From: Acidimicrobiia bacterium
GTDB taxonomy: Bacteria > Actinomycetota > Acidimicrobiia > IMCC26256 > PALSA-555
Assembly (NCBI GenBank): GCA_022865365.1
Contig: JALHSW010000088.1
Span: forward strand, 1 to 7,328
Reading direction: 5' to 3'
DNA: 7,328 nt
Shown: positions 5,021-7,328 of the stretch, piece after piece
Layout: the number at the start of each line of letters is the position of its first letter
Position numbering within the stretch: position 1 is the first letter of the stretch
Program-made: the position numbers and the translations under genes
The notes under the pieces: model-generated
Databases searched by the model: none
Told to the model about the DNA's origin: nothing
What the model saw: the letters and a program-made list of their open reading frames with translations, nothing else

Positions 5021-6624
5021 CGGCGCTCGAAGGTGACGTCGGACCCTTCGCGATCCCAGGTCGTGGGGGTCACACCGTCATCGCGCAGCTCGTACTTCAG
5101 CACGCGACCCACCGGGTTGCGCGGCAGGTCCGAACGAAACTCGATGTAGCGGGGCACGGCGAAGTACGGCACATGGTCGATCGCCCACCGACAGAGATCC
5201 TCCTCCGTGAGCGTCGCGCCCGACATGACCACAGCGGTGACCTTCACCTCGTCCTCGCCGAGCTCGCTCGGCACCGAGTGGACCGCCACGTCCTCCAGAT
5301 CCGGGTTGGCGTGGAAGATCCTCTCCATCTCGAAGCTGGAGATGTTCTCGCCTCGTCGACGGAGGTAGTCCTTCTTGCGGTCGACGAAGTACAGGAAGCC
5401 GTCCTCGTCGAGGCGTCCGAGGTCGCCGGTGTGGAACCAGAGATTGCGGAGCACCGCCAGGGTGTCCTCGGGACGGCGCCAGTACCCGACGAACATCACG
5501 TTGGGGCGCATGGGACGCGCGACGATCTCACCGATCTCCCCCACCGCGACTTCTCGGTCGCCGTCGTCGACGAGCTGCACCTCGAACTCGTGGGTGTTGG
5601 GCTTGCCCGCGGCGCCGGGCTTGTTGGTCTCGCCGGCCGGCAGCACGCCGATCAGGGACGCCTCGGTGAGCCCGTACCCACCGCTGAAGGTCGCGCAACC
5701 GAACCGGTCACGCCAGATCGCGTCGGTCGAGGGTGGCATCGGCGCGGCCGCGCACAATCGTAGCTTGTGACCCGTCTGGTCGGGGTGGTCGGCGGCATCG
5801 CCGATCAGGATCGCGAGCGACCCGAGCAGCGACACCATCGTCGCGCCCGTGCGGCGGACCTCGGGCCAGAACCGGGAGACGGAGAAGCGCCGGGCGATGC
5901 TCGCGCTCCCTCCCGACACGAGGGTTCCGACGACGCAAATCGAGATCGCGTTGAAGTGGAACAGCGGGAGCGGGGTGAGCACGACGTCATCGGGACGCCG
6001 CTGCCAGGCCCGTGCGATCTGATCGGCCAAGCACACGATGTAGTGCTGGGGCAGCATGCAGCCCTTCGATGGACCGGTGGTCCCCGCGGTGTAGATGAAG
6101 CACGCCATGTCACCCGGGCCGGCCCCTGCGTGCGGCACCGGCGCGTCCGTCGCCGACGCGAGCACGCCGCCCCAATCGTGGTGGGTGACCCCCGCCACGG
6201 GTTCGTCGGGCGCCCCGACGACGATGCACGCGCTGAGTTCGGGAACACCGGAACCGGCGATCAGGCTGACCCGGCTCGCGAAGTCGCCCTGCACGACGAC
6301 GACCCGCGACCCCGAGTCGGCGAGTTGATGGCGGAGGAACTCGCCCTTGTAGGCCGTGTTGATCGGTACCTGGATCGCGCCGAGCTTCAGGGCGCCGAAG
6401 AACGAGATCACCTGCGCGGGGATGTTCTCGAGCAGGGTGGCGACCCGGTCACCCCGGACGACCCCGAGGTCGGCGAGCGCGTGGGCAAGCCGATTGCTCG
6501 CGGCGTCGATCTCGCGCGCCGAGTACGCGTCGCCCTCGAAGTCGAGGTACGGCCCATCGGGGTCGGTGCCGAGCCGGTGTGCGAGCGCGTCGAGCACCGT
6601 GCTCTGGTCGCCGAGGGAGCTCAC
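5017..6624 (-). CDS. ATP-dependent acyl-CoA ligase (AMP-binding, CaiC-like)
   Basis: The 535-residue protein belongs to the ANL adenylating family, which makes an acyl-AMP and then an acyl-CoA from a carboxylic acid, ATP and CoA. Core motifs are intact: P-loop YTAGTTGPSKG (178-188), GYGLTEAS (316-323), FHTGD (397-401), hinge RKKDYLRRRGENISSFE (416-432), and catalytic Lys510 in NPVGRVLK (503-510). The RRRGENIS hinge and general sequence recall crotonobetaine/carnitine-CoA-ligase-like enzymes, but the substrate is not determined. I chose the GTG at 6624 rather than the longer ATG frame from 6735: it lies seven bases after a TAGTGT -10 box, mirrors the divergent OsmC start, and leaves the usual N-terminus, whereas the extra 37 residues are not family-like and would overlap the OsmC gene. 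It is cytoplasmic and probably leaderless. Confidence 0.92.
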   Translation of the reverse strand: MSSLGDQSTVLDALAHRLGTDPDGPYLDFEGDAYSAREIDAASNRLAHALADLGVVRGDRVATLLENIPAQVISFFGALKLGAIQVPINTAYKGEFLRHQLADSGSRVVVVQGDFASRVSLIAGSGVPELSACIVVGAPDEPVAGVTHHDWGGVLASATDAPVPHAGAGPGDMACFIYTAGTTGPSKGCMLPQHYIVCLADQIARAWQRRPDDVVLTPLPLFHFNAISICVVGTLVSGGSASIARRFSVSRFWPEVRRTGATMVSLLGSLAILIGDAADHPDQTGHKLRLCAAAPMPPSTDAIWRDRFGCATFSGGYGLTEASLIGVLPAGETNKPGAAGKPNTHEFEVQLVDDGDREVAVGEIGEIVARPMRPNVMFVGYWRRPEDTLAVLRNLWFHTGDLGRLDEDGFLYFVDRKKDYLRRRGENISSFEMERIFHANPDLEDVAVHSVPSELGEDEVKVTAVVMSGATLTEEDLCRWAIDHVPYFAVPRYIEFRSDLPRNPVGRVLKYELRDDGVTPTTWDREGSDVTFERR

Positions 6625-6648
6625 GAGGCTGACACTACTGTCAGGTGT
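6625..6648. promoter_or_regulatory. Symmetric divergent promoter for two leaderless genes
   Basis: The 24 bases between two GTG starts contain CTGACACTACTGTCAG (6629-6644), with 6-bp arms CTGACA/TGTCAG. On the plus strand TACTGT (6636-6641) is followed by seven bases and the GTG of the OsmC gene (6649). On the minus strand TAGTGT (6637-6632) is followed by seven bases and the GTG of the ligase (6624). The two -10 boxes share the central TA, and the dyad centre (6636.5) is exactly midway between the start codons. Neither gene has room for a ribosome-binding site. The dyad may also bind a repressor: its CTGAC/GTCAG ends match the palindrome at 666-680. -35 boxes would lie inside the opposite coding regions, and none is obvious. 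Confidence 0.55.
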
Positions 6649-7119
6649 GTGGCCGGGACGACGCATCGCTACTCCGTCGCGTGTACCTGGCAGGGCTCGA
6701 CCGCCGACGGATATGACCGCTATGACCGGGGCCACGAAGCAACCGGCCCGCCCGCCGACGCGACGCTGTCGCTCACTTCCGACCCATCGTTCCGCGGCGA
6801 TGCGCAGCGCCTGAACCCCGAGCAGCTGCTCGTGATGGCAGCATCGTCGTGCCAGCTGCTGTCGTTCCTCGCGGTCGCGGCACGGGCTCGCATCGACGTG
6901 GTGGAGTACCGCGACGAGGCCGAGGGCGTGATGCCAGAAGACGATCCTCCCCTGCGCATCACGCGCATCGTGCTGCGCCCGGCGATCACCGTGCGCGGCG
7001 ACGTCGGTGGGTCACGGCTCACCCACCTGTGCGAGGTCGCGCATCGCGAGTGCTTCATCGCCAACAGCCTCACGACGGACCTGGTCGTGGAGCCAACCTT
7101 CATCATCTTGTCGGCGTAG
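6649..7119 (+). CDS. OsmC/Ohr-superfamily protein (peroxiredoxin-like)
   Basis: From GTG 6649 the product has 156 residues, typical of the OsmC family, small dimeric thiol peroxidases that reduce organic hydroperoxides. The N-terminus HRYSVACTWQGSTADGYDRY is the usual first strands of this fold. The two active-site cysteines appear present: Cys68 in LLVMAASSCQLLSFL at the start of the long central helix, and Cys135 in AHRECFIANSL. The second site is often Cys-Pro in this family; here Phe follows the Cys. The protein is cytoplasmic. The start is set by homology-like sequence beginning about six residues in and by a TACTGT -10 box seven bases upstream, implying a leaderless transcript. It is divergent from the acyl-CoA ligase, so the two may be co-regulated. 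Its last codons lie in a tandem duplication. Confidence 0.88.
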   Translation: MAGTTHRYSVACTWQGSTADGYDRYDRGHEATGPPADATLSLTSDPSFRGDAQRLNPEQLLVMAASSCQLLSFLAVAARARIDVVEYRDEAEGVMPEDDPPLRITRIVLRPAITVRGDVGGSRLTHLCEVAHRECFIANSLTTDLVVEPTFIILSA

Positions 7120-7154
7120 CCGACGGGCACCATCTTGTCGGCGTAGCCGACGGG
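7104..7154. repeat. Tandem duplication with two small hairpins at the end of the OsmC gene
   Basis: A 24-bp sequence occurs identically at 7104-7127 and 7131-7154, a period of 27 bases. It spans the last codons and the TAG stop of the OsmC gene, so an identical in-frame ILSA-stop follows the true one nine codons later. Each copy contains the inverted repeat GTCGGC-GTA-GCCGAC (7110-7124 and 7137-7151). The genes on either side converge here, so the paired hairpins may act as a terminator or 3'-end block in both directions, although no T-run is present. Confidence 0.85.
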
Positions 7155-7165
7155 AACGCCGAGCC

Positions 7166-7328
7166 CTACGGCAGGATGCCGTGGTGCGCCGCGGGACCAA
7201 CGGCGTGGCGGCGCCGCGTGGCGCTGAGCGCGAGCGCGTCGAGCAGCGCATCGCGCAGCTCCGACGGCTCGACGACCTCGTCGTAGCTCATCGTGTCGGC
7301 CGACGAGTAGGCGCCGCCGAGCTCAGCG
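7166..7328 (-). CDS. Acyl-CoA carboxylase carboxyltransferase subunit, C-terminal end only
   Basis: The minus-strand frame is open from the right edge to a TAG at 7168-7166, giving the last 53 residues. It reads AELGGAYSSADTMSYDEVVE, then PSELRDALLDALALSATRRR and a tail GPAAHHGILP. A (D/E)xVxP(x)ExR-type segment followed by a short helix and an Arg/Lys-rich tail ending in HGxxP is the typical end of biotin-dependent acyl-CoA (propionyl-, acetyl- or methylcrotonyl-CoA) carboxylase beta subunits, which move the carboxyl group from biotin to the acyl-CoA. The catalytic core lies outside the window, so the substrate is unknown. It converges on the OsmC gene with a 46-bp gap holding the second copy of the tandem repeat. 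An unrelated fold is unlikely but not excluded with so short a fragment. Confidence 0.75.
   Translation of the reverse strand, partial: AELGGAYSSADTMSYDEVVEPSELRDALLDALALSATRRRHAVGPAAHHGILP

Noticed and set aside
5767..6648. The upstream part of the 450-codon frame ending in the OsmC protein
   Set aside because: It is antisense to the acyl-CoA ligase and has shadow-like composition. OsmC-like sequence begins only just after the GTG at 6649.
6625..6735. A 37-residue N-terminal extension of the acyl-CoA ligase
   Set aside because: It overlaps the divergent OsmC gene and is not family-like. The GTG at 6624 has a well-placed -10 box and leaves a normal N-terminus.
6720..7133. A minus-strand frame encoding VPVGYADKM-like peptide repeats at the tandem duplication
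   Set aside because: The peptide repeat follows automatically from a 27-bp DNA duplication, and the rest of the frame is antisense shadow of the OsmC gene.
1..7328. CRISPR arrays, tRNA or rRNA genes, insertion sequences, toxin-antitoxin or phage genes
   Set aside because: I looked for spaced repeats, cloverleaf-like sequences, transposase motifs and small paired toxin-like genes and saw none. The only direct repeat of note is the two-copy unit at 7104-7154.

Overview
The window is about 7.3 kb of GC-rich, densely packed bacterial DNA. GC-rich third codon positions, many GTG starts, 4-base start/stop overlaps, TANNNT-type -10 boxes placed 7-8 bases before start codons (leaderless genes), and the protein families present all fit an actinobacterium. 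An uncultured or environmental member of the Acidimicrobiia is my best guess, but that is inference from style and gene families, not from a marker gene. I see no tRNA, rRNA, CRISPR array, insertion sequence or prophage gene.

Layout from left to right. (a) 1-525, minus strand: a four-helix membrane protein, translationally coupled through a GTGA overlap to a gene that runs off the left edge. (b) 526-712: a divergent intergenic region with a perfect 15-bp palindrome lying on a putative -10/start region, plus further copies of its half-site. (c) 713-2247, plus strand: a metal-dependent amidohydrolase of the amidohydrolase-2 type and, overlapping by ATGA, a small two-helix membrane protein. (d) 2283-3470, minus strand: a secreted MltB-like lytic transglycosylase with an N-terminal coiled coil. 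(e) 3471-3851: a region with no intact gene. It holds a strong 14-bp-arm inverted repeat, a leaderless-type promoter and a 90-codon mosaic reading frame that looks like the first ~22 residues of a cytochrome P450 joined to two pieces of an alpha/beta hydrolase, with two compensating frameshifts near its end. (f) 3852-5020, plus strand: a small helical coiled-coil protein coupled by GTGA to a class I SAM-dependent methyltransferase. (g) 5017-6624, minus strand: an ATP-dependent acyl-CoA ligase whose stop codon overlaps the methyltransferase stop. (h) 6625-6648: a 24-bp divergent promoter that is symmetric about its exact centre and appears to drive two leaderless GTG-start genes. (i) 6649-7119, plus strand: an OsmC-family protein ending in a 27-bp tandem duplication. 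(j) 7166-7328, minus strand: the C-terminal end of a biotin-dependent acyl-CoA carboxylase carboxyltransferase subunit.

Functionally the right half (acyl-CoA ligase, acyl-CoA carboxylase, methyltransferase, OsmC peroxidase-like protein) and the amidohydrolase suggest acid activation and acyl-CoA or aromatic/lipid metabolism, with a cell-wall hydrolase in between. I do not see a defence, secondary-metabolite or mobile system. The most noteworthy items are regulatory and evolutionary: the symmetric back-to-back promoter at 6625-6648, the mosaic pseudogene at 3564-3836, and the palindrome array at 544-680.
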